Below, piece by piece: positions 1-8,089 of a stretch of 19,321 bases of DNA (position 1 is the stretch's first letter; each line of letters starts with the position of its first letter). Below the pieces are notes generated by a model, which saw nothing but the letters and a program-made list of their open reading frames with translations, did not search any database and was not told the origin of the DNA. A program made the translations under genes and the position numbers. The DNA is from Paracoccaceae bacterium (GTDB lineage: Bacteria > Pseudomonadota > Alphaproteobacteria > Rhodobacterales > Rhodobacteraceae): the NCBI GenBank assembly GCA_016937725.1, contig JAFGVZ010000057.1, positions 1 through 19,321 of the forward strand, given 5' to 3'.

Positions 1-2319
1 AATGGGCGCTTCCAGCCCTTTCGCCCCGTGCACCGTCATCACACGCAGCATGGGGCTGGCATTGTCCAATTCGCGTTTCAGTTCCACTTCGTCGCGTTCC
101 AGCCATGTCAGGAAACCGGTCAGCGAAGGGATGTCCGCCCGCTCGTAGCTGAGCGCCTGCGCCAGAAAGGCGTCGATGCCATCCTCGGCCTCTGCCCCAA
201 GGCGCGCAATCAGGCGGCGGCGTCCGTCATGACGGGTCAGCATGCGTTCGACCAAGTCATAGGGGCGCAAAAAATCGGTCTGGCGGCGCAGATCGCGCAA
301 AACCGCCAAGGTAGCGCTGCCCTCCTGCGCGCGTAGCCGCGCCCACAGATATTCCCCTTTCGCGCGCCCCTGTGCCAAACGGTAAAGCGCATCTTCCGAC
401 CAGCCGAAAAGCGGCGAGCGCAGACATGCCGCCAGCGACAAATCATCTTCTGGCGTGGCCAGAAAGGCCAGAAGTGCCGTCAGGTCGCGCACCGCCATCT
501 CGCCGCCCAGACGCAATCGGTCGGCCCCGGCGATGGCCAAAAGCTGCGATTTGCATTCCGCGATGATCTCATGAAAAAGCGGGCTGCGCTTGCGCACAAG
601 GATCAGCACATCGCCCTCGTTCATAACGCGGGCCGCGCCCTTGCGCGGCACGAGGGTGCGCGCATCAATCATCCGGCGCAATTCTTCCGCGATCAGCTTC
701 GCAAGCTTGCGATTGTGGTGCTCTTCGGACACGGCATCGACAGGTTCGAACCAAGCGCTTTCGTCTTCGACCTTTTCCGGCAGGATCGGCGCCCAAAGAT
801 CGACGCGGCCCGGCCGGTCGCCGAAAAACGCGATATGCGTCGGCGCGCCACCAAGCCCTTCGGCATGTTCTGGCTGAAAGGTCATATCGACCGCGCGCAG
901 AACCGCATCGGACGAGCGAAAGGAATGCTCGAGCGCGGCTTGGTTCAGGTGCAACCCGACATTGGACAGACGTTCGGCAAAATCCGCCTGCATCTTGTCG
1001 AAAACCTTCAGATCCGCCCCTTGGAACGAATAGATCGACTGTTTCTTGTCACCCACCACGAACAGCGTGCGCTCGACATCGCGCGCGCCCACACCAGCGG
1101 TGAATTCCTGCGCCAGCAATTCGATGACCCGCCATTGCGCGGGGCTGGTATCCTGCGCCTCGTCGACCAGAATATGGTCAACGCCACCATCCAGCTTGAA
1201 CAGCACCCATTGCGCCACCGAGGATTCGCTCAAAAGTTCGCCCGTGCGCGAAATCAGATCATCGAAATCAAGCCAAGCGCGGGCCTCTTTCTGCGCGCTA
1301 TATTCGGCCAGAAAGGGCTGGGCGAAGGCATACAACGCCTGCGCCCGGCGCAGCGCGGCAAGCCCCAGACGCAGCGGGCGCGCGGCCTCAACGCGGTGCA
1401 TGAATTGGTTGAACGGCTCGATCAGAGCGCCCATGGCGAGACCAACGTCCTTGGTCGGGACTGCACCGATCTTGGCTGTGAAGGGTTCCTTGGCCCCGGA
1501 GCCTGTCAGGAAAATACCCTCCAACATCGGCAAAAACGACAGGTTCGGTTGATCAAATTGCAAAGCTCTAAGTTTTTCCGCGTTTTTGGTATCGGTTGGC
1601 TTGCCCACATCAAAAAAGGGCAAGATCTGCGCGATCATGTCGGCCTCACTGCCCAAAAACACTTCGGACAACAGGCGCGCCTCATCCATCCCGTCTGGCA
1701 AACCGAAGGTGCCATGATCCGGCGCAGGTGCTTTGAACAGCGCCGCATGGTCGCAGATTTCGGCCAGCAGCGTCTCTACATCCTGCCCGGTGAAGGCCTG
1801 CGCCAGCTGAGCAACCGTGTCCGAGCGCTCCGCCAGCGTTTCCAGCACCTCGGCCTGCAAAGCACGCGCCGCGCGGGCGTCCATCTCGGTGAAGGCGGGC
1901 GAGAGGTGCGCTTCCAAGGGAAAGCGCCGCAACAGCGCCGCGCAGAAGGAATGGATGGTCTGGATCTTCAGCCCGCCCGGTGCCTCTATCGCGCGGGCAA
2001 ACAAGCGGCGCGCTTCGGACAATTGCGCTTCTGACCCGCCCTCTTCCCCGATCTGGGCCAATTCGGCGCGTAAATCGGAATCGGGTAGCATGGCCCATTT
2101 CCCTAGCAGCTTGAACAGGCGGTTCTGCATCTCGCTGGCGGCGGCTTTGGTATAGGTCAGGCATAAAATATGCTGCGGCGCAACACCTTGCAGCAGCAAC
2201 CGCGCCACGCGGTCGGTCAGCACCTTGGTCTTGCCCGACCCGGCATTGGCCGACAACCATGTGGACGAAAACGGCTCTGACGCACGATTCTGGGCAAGGG
2301 TTGCGGCGTCAGTCATCAT
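1..2319 (-). CDS. addA: AddA, double-strand break repair helicase-nuclease subunit (C-terminus cut by window edge)
   Basis: AddA is the UvrD-like helicase and nuclease subunit of AddAB, which processes double-strand DNA ends for RecA-dependent recombination. The frame is open for 773 codons and runs off the left edge. Alphaproteobacterial AddA is usually around 1,100 residues, so the C-terminal RecB-type nuclease domain lies outside. Visible superfamily 1 motifs are Walker A SANAGSGKT (K30), an early QTIHSFC motif, motif II ILVDEAQDTSP, motif III VVGDKKQSIYSFQGAD, EHSFRSS and motif V VHGAKGLEAPI at the truncated end. Two in-frame ATGs (2319 and 2316) lie over the addB stop. Either start overlaps addB by 8-11 bases, implying translational coupling. 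I found no frameshift in the visible part. Confidence 0.95.
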   Translation of the reverse strand, partial: MMTDAATLAQNRASEPFSSTWLSANAGSGKTKVLTDRVARLLLQGVAPQHILCLTYTKAAASEMQNRLFKLLGKWAMLPDSDLRAELAQIGEEGGSEAQLSEARRLFARAIEAPGGLKIQTIHSFCAALLRRFPLEAHLSPAFTEMDARAARALQAEVLETLAERSDTVAQLAQAFTGQDVETLLAEICDHAALFKAPAPDHGTFGLPDGMDEARLLSEVFLGSEADMIAQILPFFDVGKPTDTKNAEKLRALQFDQPNLSFLPMLEGIFLTGSGAKEPFTAKIGAVPTKDVGLAMGALIEPFNQFMHRVEAARPLRLGLAALRRAQALYAFAQPFLAEYSAQKEARAWLDFDDLISRTGELLSESSVAQWVLFKLDGGVDHILVDEAQDTSPAQWRVIELLAQEFTAGVGARDVERTLFVVGDKKQSIYSFQGADLKVFDKMQADFAERLSNVGLHLNQAALEHSFRSSDAVLRAVDMTFQPEHAEGLGGAPTHIAFFGDRPGRVDLWAPILPEKVEDESAWFEPVDAVSEEHHNRKLAKLIAEELRRMIDARTLVPRKGAARVMNEGDVLILVRKRSPLFHEIIAECKSQLLAIAGADRLRLGGEMAVRDLTALLAFLATPEDDLSLAACLRSPLFGWSEDALYRLAQGRAKGEYLWARLRAQEGSATLAVLRDLRRQTDFLRPYDLVERMLTRHDGRRRLIARLGAEAEDGIDAFLAQALSYERADIPSLTGFLTWLERDEVELKRELDNASPMLRVMTVHGAKGLEAPI

Positions 2320-5221
2320 CCCACCCCACAGGCAATGTCACGGATGGGTCTTGCATCGTCCATTCCCCGAAGCGCGCCAGATGGTCGTAATCTGCCGAGC
2401 GGCGCTCGCGCTTGACGGCGCGGCGCGATGCAAAGCCCTGCTGGGGGTTAAGGTAGCAGCGGATCAGCGCGGCAAAGCCGTCGCGCATCTCGTCAATCAA
2501 GGCTTCGGTTATCTCTGTTGTCAGCGTGTTCAACCCGTCGCTGGACATGCCCAGATAGGTCACACAGGCCACGTCACGCGGGCCAAGCGCGGTGAAGGCC
2601 CCTTCATGCACCATGAGAGCCTGCAACAAAAGTTGCTTGGCAAACCGCTTTTGCTCTTCTTTCTGGGGGGGCGCGCCGGTCTTATAGTCAATGATATGCA
2701 CCCGGCCATCGGGCCATAGGTCGATCCGGTCTGGCTTGGCCGTGAGTGTGAAGAGCGGATCGGCCAGAACCCAAGCCGATTTTTGCTCGCGCACGGAGAT
2801 TTCGCCGGGTTGCGCGGCAAGGAACGCTTCTAGCTCTGGGGCAATGCGGCGCAGGCGCGCCAGCCAAAAGGCGCGGGCCGTGTGCCAGGGAACCTCTTCA
2901 GCCAAGATTGCATCGGCCAATTCCATCAGCGGGCGCGCCTTGTCATCTGTCGCGCGTTCCAGCACCTTGTGCAGCACGGTCCCGCGCAACATGGCATCGG
3001 GCGTGGGCAGCAGCGGCTTCAACTTTTCAAGACCAAGGATATGACGCGCATAGATCGCGTAAGGGTCGCGGATCAGCGTTTCGACCTGTGTGACCGAAAG
3101 CTGCGACAGTCGCGCAGGTGGTGCAGGCGCGGGGCGCGGGGCGGGCGGGTCATGGGGCACGTTGCGCATATCGGCCTCGAAGCCCTCGGCCTGCGCTAGC
3201 CAAATATCGCCGCGCGCGCGCATGGCCTCTAGGGCATCCGTGCCGCCTTGCTCTGGCAAGCCTTTCAGCAGGTTACACACCCGGTTCAGCCAGCGCGAGG
3301 GGACCGTCTGCGCCTCTGACGTGCGAATGGCGCGCGACAGAACCACCCGGGGCGCGCAAATTGCCTGTTGGAAATCATGCGCCGACAGGCCGATTTGTCG
3401 GTCGGGCAGCAATAAACCAAGTTGGGCGCGCATGGCACGGTTCAGCCACGGGTCGGGCTCTGGCACTTTGGGCCAGACCCCTTCGTTCAACCCTGCCGCG
3501 ATGACCAGATCGGCCCCCTGCACGCGCGCCTCAAGCGTGCCCCAGATCATGATGTCGGGATGCGCGGCCACGCTTTCGCGAACTTCGCGGCCTGCGAAAT
3601 GGTTGGCCAAAAGCGCGTCATAGTCGAACGGCGTCAAATCGCCGCCCGCCTCTGCCTCTGCGGCCAGCGCCAGCATGGCGGCACGCGCTTCCTGCCCGGC
3701 GGCCTCGTCCCACAGCCCGCCTGCACCATCGGCCTCTGGGCCTGCCGCCAAGGCCTCTGCCAAGGCCAGATGATCCGCGACAAGCGTGAGCAAAGGGCGC
3801 GCCGCTGGGTCCGGCAAGGCGGGCAAAACGCGGCCCAACCAAAGCGCCCAGTCCCGGCGCGGGCCTGCTTCCGGGGCAAAGGCGTTCAGCACGGCAGCAT
3901 CCGGGAATGGCACCGATTTGCGCCGCAGGAACAGCTCCAAATCGCGCGTATGCAACAGGTGCGCGCCCCGCCCTGCCCCGCTATGCGCCAAAGGGTGCTT
4001 CAACAGCGCCAACAGCTTGGGCACATCCAACCGGCGCACGAAAAGCTCAGACACTTGACGCAGAAAGCGGCCCGGCGCCGACAAGCCCAGTGGGCGGCCG
4101 GCGCTGTCATCGGGGGTAATGCCCCATGCTTGCAGCGCGGCGGCGACGCGGCGCGTCAATTCGCGGTCTGGGGTGACAAGGGCCGCGCGCTGGCCTTTCA
4201 GTGCCGCATCGAACAGGCATTGCGCGATGGCTGTGGCCTCTGCGCGCGGCGACGAGGCTTCGATCAGTGTCAGACCCTCGGTCGCTGCTGTCAGATCGCC
4301 CAAAGCGGGCCCGTCGCGCAACCACTGATCGGTCTGCGGCGCGGGCCTTAGGGCGAGAGAGACCAACGGGCCGCGCGGCAGGCTATCCCCTGCTTGCCAC
4401 GGCACCACCTGATCCGCCGAGATGTCCAACGCCTGCAAAAGCGCATGATACCGATATTGGGGGTGATCTTCTACCGCAGCCCCATCGCTTAAATGAGCCC
4501 AAGCGCGCACAGGCATATCGAAATCAAACCCCGGTAGCACAAGCGCACCTTGCGGCAGCAGGGCAACGGCCTGCATTAGTAAGGCGGTCGTCCCACGCGA
4601 CCCTGTCGAGCCGACCACCAGCACCGGGTCTGAAGGTGGTTGAGCCTTCCAGCGGGCCGCCAAAGCTTCGATTTGGGCGCGCAACCGTCCCTCACTATCG
4701 GGAGTGTCTTGCGCAACCACGGTCTTTGCCAAACGCAAAAAGCGCTGCGCCTGCGCCCAATGTTCGGAATGATCGCTCAGGTCCAGCCCGTCCAACGCAG
4801 TGAACGCGACACCTTCGGCCTGCATTTCCGCGAACAAGGCGGCAAGGCTGTCGGCCAGATCGAACACAGCCGAGCGGGGCGCGAGTTTCGGCTCGGCGGC
4901 CTGCAACATCCCAACCAAGCGCGCGAGTTCCAGTTTGCGCCGAATTTTCGGCACGGGTGGCGGGTATTCCGTGGCCCCGTCGAACATAAGCGGGTCCGTG
5001 ACAAGCCGGATACGCGGCAACAGCCCAGGCCCCCGCGCCGCAAGGCAGGCACGTATGCGCGTTCGCATACGAGCAGAGTTCACAAGCAAGGTGATGCGCG
5101 CGCGCGCCTCTGGCGGAGTTGCGCCAAGGCGCGCAATCAAGCCTTCGGCAAATAACTGCGGAAAATCCGCGCCGGGGGGAAGGGCGAAAACTCGGGGGAT
5201 GGAGGATTGTTCAAACATCAT
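2309..5221 (-). CDS. addB: AddB, double-strand break repair protein (alphaproteobacterial type)
   Basis: AddB partners AddA in the helicase-nuclease that resects broken DNA. The protein is about 970 residues from the chosen start. The N-terminal part is an inactivated helicase-like fold with a degenerate P-loop, GSTGSRGTT. The C-terminal part is a RecB-like PD-(D/E)XK nuclease with GTVLHKVLERA, KPDRIDLW and IIDYKTG (D845, K847). The C-terminal CxxC-type cysteine cluster that holds a 4Fe-4S in Bacillus AddB is not visible, consistent with the distinct alphaproteobacterial subfamily. An upstream in-frame start at 5359 would bury 46 residues inside tsaE. The ATG at 5221 forms an ATGA overlap with the tsaE stop, and MFEQSSIPRVFALP looks like a natural N-terminus (a second ATG is at 5218). 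The stop overlaps the addA start. Confidence 0.95.
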   Translation of the reverse strand: MMFEQSSIPRVFALPPGADFPQLFAEGLIARLGATPPEARARITLLVNSARMRTRIRACLAARGPGLLPRIRLVTDPLMFDGATEYPPPVPKIRRKLELARLVGMLQAAEPKLAPRSAVFDLADSLAALFAEMQAEGVAFTALDGLDLSDHSEHWAQAQRFLRLAKTVVAQDTPDSEGRLRAQIEALAARWKAQPPSDPVLVVGSTGSRGTTALLMQAVALLPQGALVLPGFDFDMPVRAWAHLSDGAAVEDHPQYRYHALLQALDISADQVVPWQAGDSLPRGPLVSLALRPAPQTDQWLRDGPALGDLTAATEGLTLIEASSPRAEATAIAQCLFDAALKGQRAALVTPDRELTRRVAAALQAWGITPDDSAGRPLGLSAPGRFLRQVSELFVRRLDVPKLLALLKHPLAHSGAGRGAHLLHTRDLELFLRRKSVPFPDAAVLNAFAPEAGPRRDWALWLGRVLPALPDPAARPLLTLVADHLALAEALAAGPEADGAGGLWDEAAGQEARAAMLALAAEAEAGGDLTPFDYDALLANHFAGREVRESVAAHPDIMIWGTLEARVQGADLVIAAGLNEGVWPKVPEPDPWLNRAMRAQLGLLLPDRQIGLSAHDFQQAICAPRVVLSRAIRTSEAQTVPSRWLNRVCNLLKGLPEQGGTDALEAMRARGDIWLAQAEGFEADMRNVPHDPPAPRPAPAPPARLSQLSVTQVETLIRDPYAIYARHILGLEKLKPLLPTPDAMLRGTVLHKVLERATDDKARPLMELADAILAEEVPWHTARAFWLARLRRIAPELEAFLAAQPGEISVREQKSAWVLADPLFTLTAKPDRIDLWPDGRVHIIDYKTGAPPQKEEQKRFAKQLLLQALMVHEGAFTALGPRDVACVTYLGMSSDGLNTLTTEITEALIDEMRDGFAALIRCYLNPQQGFASRRAVKRERRSADYDHLARFGEWTMQDPSVTLPVGWDDD

Positions 5222-5700
5222 CCTTGCCGCAATTCGTCCAAGCGTGCTGTCCATAGGGCAGAGTCGGTTGTGAACTGCAACACCCGCATATCTTGTTGCG
5301 GCGTCAGCGTTACGTGCAGCGCGCCCTCTGGTTTCAACATGCCAAGCCGGTCCGGCCATTCAACAAGGCAAATCGCGCTGTCAAAAGCGTCGATCAAGCC
5401 AAGCTCGTCACATTCTGCTGGGTCCGTCAGCCGGTAAAGGTCTGCGTGCCACAATTCAACATCGTCCAGATCATAGCTTTGCACGATGGTGAACGTTGGT
5501 GACGGCACATCTTCAATGCGCCCCAGAACCGAAAGCCGCGACTGGATCAATGCGCGGGCAAAATGGCTTTTGCCTGCACCGACAGGCCCCGACAGCAAGA
5601 TCACATCACCGGCACCAAGGGTCTGCCCCAGCCGCGCGGCAATCTGTGCGGTGGTCTCTGGCGATGGGCTGATCAGGCGCAGATGGTCATGCGGGCTCAT
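5218..5700 (-). CDS. tsaE: TsaE, ATPase of the tRNA threonylcarbamoyladenosine (t6A37) synthesis complex
   Basis: TsaE is the P-loop ATPase that works with TsaD and TsaB to place threonylcarbamoyl on A37 of ANN-decoding tRNAs in the cytoplasm. The 160-residue product has Walker A GPVGAGKS (about residues 38-45; K44), then PSPTFTIVQSY, HADLYRL and VEWPDRLG, all family signatures in the usual order. The length fits the family. A TTG at 5763 would add 21 residues (MLAPSPQTG...) unlike the family N-terminus, so the ATG at 5700 is preferred, although its ribosome binding site is weak. The stop overlaps the addB start as ATGA. The PAS gene ends 75 bases upstream, so all four genes may be one transcript. 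Confidence 0.92.
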   Translation of the reverse strand: MSPHDHLRLISPSPETTAQIAARLGQTLGAGDVILLSGPVGAGKSHFARALIQSRLSVLGRIEDVPSPTFTIVQSYDLDDVELWHADLYRLTDPAECDELGLIDAFDSAICLVEWPDRLGMLKPEGALHVTLTPQQDMRVLQFTTDSALWTARLDELRQG

Positions 5701-5775
5701 CCCAAAGATGTGCCATGCAGCGCAGGTTTGCGCCAGCCCTGTTTGCGGACTTGGCGCAAGCAATCTCTGGCACGG

Positions 5776-7515
5776 TTATCTGGCTCTGGCGCGGGTGCCC
5801 ATATGCTGCACCTGACGGGTTTTTCGCACCGGGATCGTCAAGGTTTCTGGATCGACCAACATTTCAGGTTCCGCACCAACATAGCCAGATCGTGAGATAT
5901 TCGGCCCTCTTGCCGCGTTGACGCCATCTAGAACATCAGGGGCCGTTAAAACTTTGGTGTGCCTGTGTGCCACGGCCATATCGCGCGAAGGGTCTTGCAC
6001 AAGGGGGCGAAAGGTCACCAGCAGGCAATCGGGCCGCAGCCAACGCGCATGGACAGCAAGGCTTGTTCCGTCCATCAGGCACACGCTTCCGGTCAGCACG
6101 CGCGGCCCTTCTGCCAAGGTAGCAAACCGGGACAGATCTGACCAAAACGGAGTCGCCGCAGAGGTTTTGGACCAAAGCGCCAGAGCATGCCGCAAGCCGG
6201 TATCGGCAAGGTTCTGGCAAGGCTCCTCGCCCCAGATCTGGCTGTAGCGCACATTGGACATCAGCGTATCGCCAGCTTTATTGAACACGATCACCGCATC
6301 TTGCAACCCGTCGAATACGGCTTGTCCAATGTCGATTTCAGCCCGCAAGCTGCGCGCAAGTGCCGCGTCGGATGTGATATCCTCGAAGAAAAAACCCAGT
6401 GCACCGCCGGGTTGGGGTCGCCCGGTCACCTGAAAGACCCTGCCGCAATCAAGACACCATTCATCGTTGAAATTACCCATCTCGGCGGCTTGCTCAAGTT
6501 CCGCTATCTCGTTGCGCCAGACTGCGAAATCCTTGGGCTCGGGCAACATACGCAATTCCCGCAGGGTGAACAGGAACTGCTCAAGACTGGGGCGCGCCGC
6601 AAGAAACAGCGGGTCCAGCCCCATCAGGTCGACCAAGGCAGGGTTGAAGACCTGAAGGCGGCGGTCTTTATCGAACAGCGCAAGCCCCGTGGGCAAAGAC
6701 GCGAAGGTGCGTGTCAGCGCTTGCAGCATTTCGCGGCGCGACGTTTCGGTCTGCACCGCAAGATCAATCGGCGTGGCGAAATGCATCTCGCCCGCATCAT
6801 CTTCTATATGCATATGCCCAAACCAAGCCAGCGTATCCCCCAGTTCGAGCGACAATCGCTGATGTTCGTCCGGCAGTTGCGTGGCGAACAGGTCCGGAAG
6901 CGGCCATGTCAGCCCCACACCCCCGCAATCACTGGCAAGACAGGCATCGATATACGCGCCATTTGCCCAGATCACGCGCTCGTCGCGGTCACGCCGCCAT
7001 GCAAGCACGGGCACTTGAGCAACCACATCCCGCAAGATGGACAATTCTTCGCGCATCGCCTCGAAGCTGAGCCGATCGAGCGCGACCAAGGCACCCTCGG
7101 CGCGCGTGTCGATCAGGCGCAGATGAGTCAGACCGTTCTTGCGATGCGCTTTCAGCACAAGTCCACTGTCATCCTGCGCCTGAAGTTCCAGCGACCCAAG
7201 CGCAACAAGTTGCCGAAGCTCTTGCCGCAGTTCGGCAAATCTGGGCTCTAGAAAGCCTAAAAGCAGGTCAAGCTCCTGCCGTGCGCTTTTGCCGGCGGCT
7301 GATACCGACGCCAAAAGCTGGCGACCGCGTTCAGAGCAATCCACAAGATCCTCGGCGCGAAACACGAACACCGCGTCTTGCTCTGTCATGTCGGGGGCAG
7401 CGAGCGCGGGCACCCCCCCGCGTGGCGCAAAACCCATGAACAACAAGGCGACTGCACCGCAGACCAGAACACTGGTCGCTACGATTGCAAGGCTTAGAAG
7501 CAGCGCATCCGACAT
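5776..7515 (-). CDS. Membrane-anchored multi-PAS protein without kinase domain, DivL-like
   Basis: This 579-residue protein has one N-terminal membrane segment (about residues 4-28) followed by a cytoplasmic part with at least two PAS-like units. One starts near 165 (VPVLAWRRDRDERVIWANGAY), a clear one spans 270-380 (LPTGLALFDKDRRLQVFNPA through FFFEDIT), and another 395-505 (LQDAVIVFNKAG through LLVTFRP). No H-box or HATPase N/G motifs follow; the chain ends in a basic tail. A PAS protein lacking the kinase part is what has been described for DivL of Rhodobacter capsulatus, a regulator of the CckA-ChpT-CtrA relay. I infer a DivL-like role from that architecture and from the CtrA box upstream. 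It could instead be another PAS signalling protein. It lies 75 bases upstream of tsaE in the same direction. Confidence 0.72.
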   Translation of the reverse strand: MSDALLLSLAIVATSVLVCGAVALLFMGFAPRGGVPALAAPDMTEQDAVFVFRAEDLVDCSERGRQLLASVSAAGKSARQELDLLLGFLEPRFAELRQELRQLVALGSLELQAQDDSGLVLKAHRKNGLTHLRLIDTRAEGALVALDRLSFEAMREELSILRDVVAQVPVLAWRRDRDERVIWANGAYIDACLASDCGGVGLTWPLPDLFATQLPDEHQRLSLELGDTLAWFGHMHIEDDAGEMHFATPIDLAVQTETSRREMLQALTRTFASLPTGLALFDKDRRLQVFNPALVDLMGLDPLFLAARPSLEQFLFTLRELRMLPEPKDFAVWRNEIAELEQAAEMGNFNDEWCLDCGRVFQVTGRPQPGGALGFFFEDITSDAALARSLRAEIDIGQAVFDGLQDAVIVFNKAGDTLMSNVRYSQIWGEEPCQNLADTGLRHALALWSKTSAATPFWSDLSRFATLAEGPRVLTGSVCLMDGTSLAVHARWLRPDCLLVTFRPLVQDPSRDMAVAHRHTKVLTAPDVLDGVNAARGPNISRSGYVGAEPEMLVDPETLTIPVRKTRQVQHMGTRARAR

Positions 7516-7564
7516 GATCGCAATCCCGTGAGAATCACTATCCTCTGGAGATTGCAGCGGATTG

Positions 7565-7580
7565 GTTAAGCCCGCGTTAA
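7565..7580 (-). promoter_or_regulatory. Candidate CtrA-binding box upstream of the DivL-like gene
   Basis: On the minus strand the sequence reads TTAA-CGCGGGC-TTAAC, an exact match to the alphaproteobacterial CtrA consensus TTAA-N7-TTAAC. It is oriented toward the PAS gene, and its near edge is about 50 bases from that gene's ATG at 7515. It is downstream of the ferredoxin stop, so it lies in the 90-base gap between these two genes. A third TTAA lies at 7597-7600. I could not identify a convincing -10 at the expected distance, so activation versus repression is open. Confidence 0.6.
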
Positions 7581-7605
7581 AATGCCGCTAACAACCTTAA
7601 AGCGA

Positions 7606-7929
7606 TCAGATTTGCTTTTCGGGCATGAACACTTTCAGACCGTCCAGCGCATCCGACACCTTCAACTGGCAGGTCAGGCGCGAGCGTTGCGGGTCGGGCT
7701 GGAAAGCGAAATCCAGCATGTCTTCTTCCATCGCATCCTTGGTCGGAAGCTTTTCGACCCAAGCCGCGTCGACATAAACATGGCAGGTCGAACAGGCGCA
7801 GGCCCCACCGCAATCGGCTTCAATTCCGGGAATGCCGTTGTCCCGCGCGCCCTCCATAACAGTCATGCCAGTGGCAACCTCGACGACATGTTCGGTGCCG
7901 TTAAATTCGACATAGGTGATTTTGGCCAT
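7606..7929 (-). CDS. Adrenodoxin-type 2Fe-2S ferredoxin
   Basis: This is a 107-residue soluble [2Fe-2S] ferredoxin of the adrenodoxin/putidaredoxin class, similar in type to ferredoxin VI of Rhodobacter. It would carry single electrons to a partner such as a cytochrome P450 or the Fe-S assembly machinery; the partner is not encoded here. Cluster ligands fit the family: C40, C46 and C49 in EADCGGACACSTCH (CX5CX2C), and C87 in RLTCQL. An extra cysteine, C44, lies inside the loop. The frame is open upstream to 8106, but the added residues do not resemble ferredoxin and overlap the divergent gene. The ATG at 7929 follows an AACGAGGG ribosome binding site and begins MAKITYVEFNG. Confidence 0.93.
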   Translation of the reverse strand: MAKITYVEFNGTEHVVEVATGMTVMEGARDNGIPGIEADCGGACACSTCHVYVDAAWVEKLPTKDAMEEDMLDFAFQPDPQRSRLTCQLKVSDALDGLKVFMPEKQI

Positions 7930-8038
7930 CTGCGCCCTCGTTGCATCGCTCTCGTCAGCAGCGACATAAGCCACCGCGCCGGGTTTGGCCAGCCGTGTTT
8001 TCTGCGCGAAAGCACCGACAAATGGACGCGTTCGCGCC

Positions 8039-8088
8039 CAGATTGTGCCCGAATCGAAAGACAATCTGACCAGTATGAAACAGATTGT
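8039..8088. repeat. Three copies of CAGATTGT in the divergent ferredoxin / peptidoglycan-binding intergenic region
   Basis: CAGATTGT occurs at 8039-8046, inverted as ACAATCTG at 8061-8068, and again at 8081-8088. The first two form one inverted pair and the last two form a longer perfect one. This 145-base region separates two divergent genes, so the octamers may be operator half-sites for a regulator acting on one or both. The last two copies also belong to the start-codon hairpin. No known regulator consensus is claimed. Confidence 0.45.
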
Positions 8089-8089
8089 C
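8060..8089 (+). promoter_or_regulatory. Perfect 9-bp inverted repeat with a start codon in its loop
   Basis: GACAATCTG (8060-8068) and CAGATTGTC (8081-8089) are exact reverse complements separated by 12 bases that contain the ATG at 8075. As RNA this would place the initiation codon in a hairpin loop and bury the immediately upstream bases in the stem, potentially limiting translation. As DNA it could be an operator. If it is an operator, the alternative start at 8105 becomes more attractive. Confidence 0.5.

Noticed and set aside
571..2034. Long rightward open frame of 487 codons opposite addA
   Set aside because: addA is continuous with all helicase motifs on the other strand. The antisense protein has no recognisable domain and is rich in Arg/Gln/His, as expected from GC-rich shadow frames.
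3422..4351. Rightward 309-codon open frame opposite addB
   Set aside because: It is antisense to addB, with low-information sequence and no motif.
5222..5359. N-terminal extension of AddB by 46 residues
   Set aside because: It lies fully inside tsaE, and the ATGA-overlap start fits the AddB N-terminus.
6187..7251. Rightward 354-codon open frame opposite the PAS gene
   Set aside because: It lies wholly antisense to a protein with clear PAS units; its composition is shadow-like and it has no motif.
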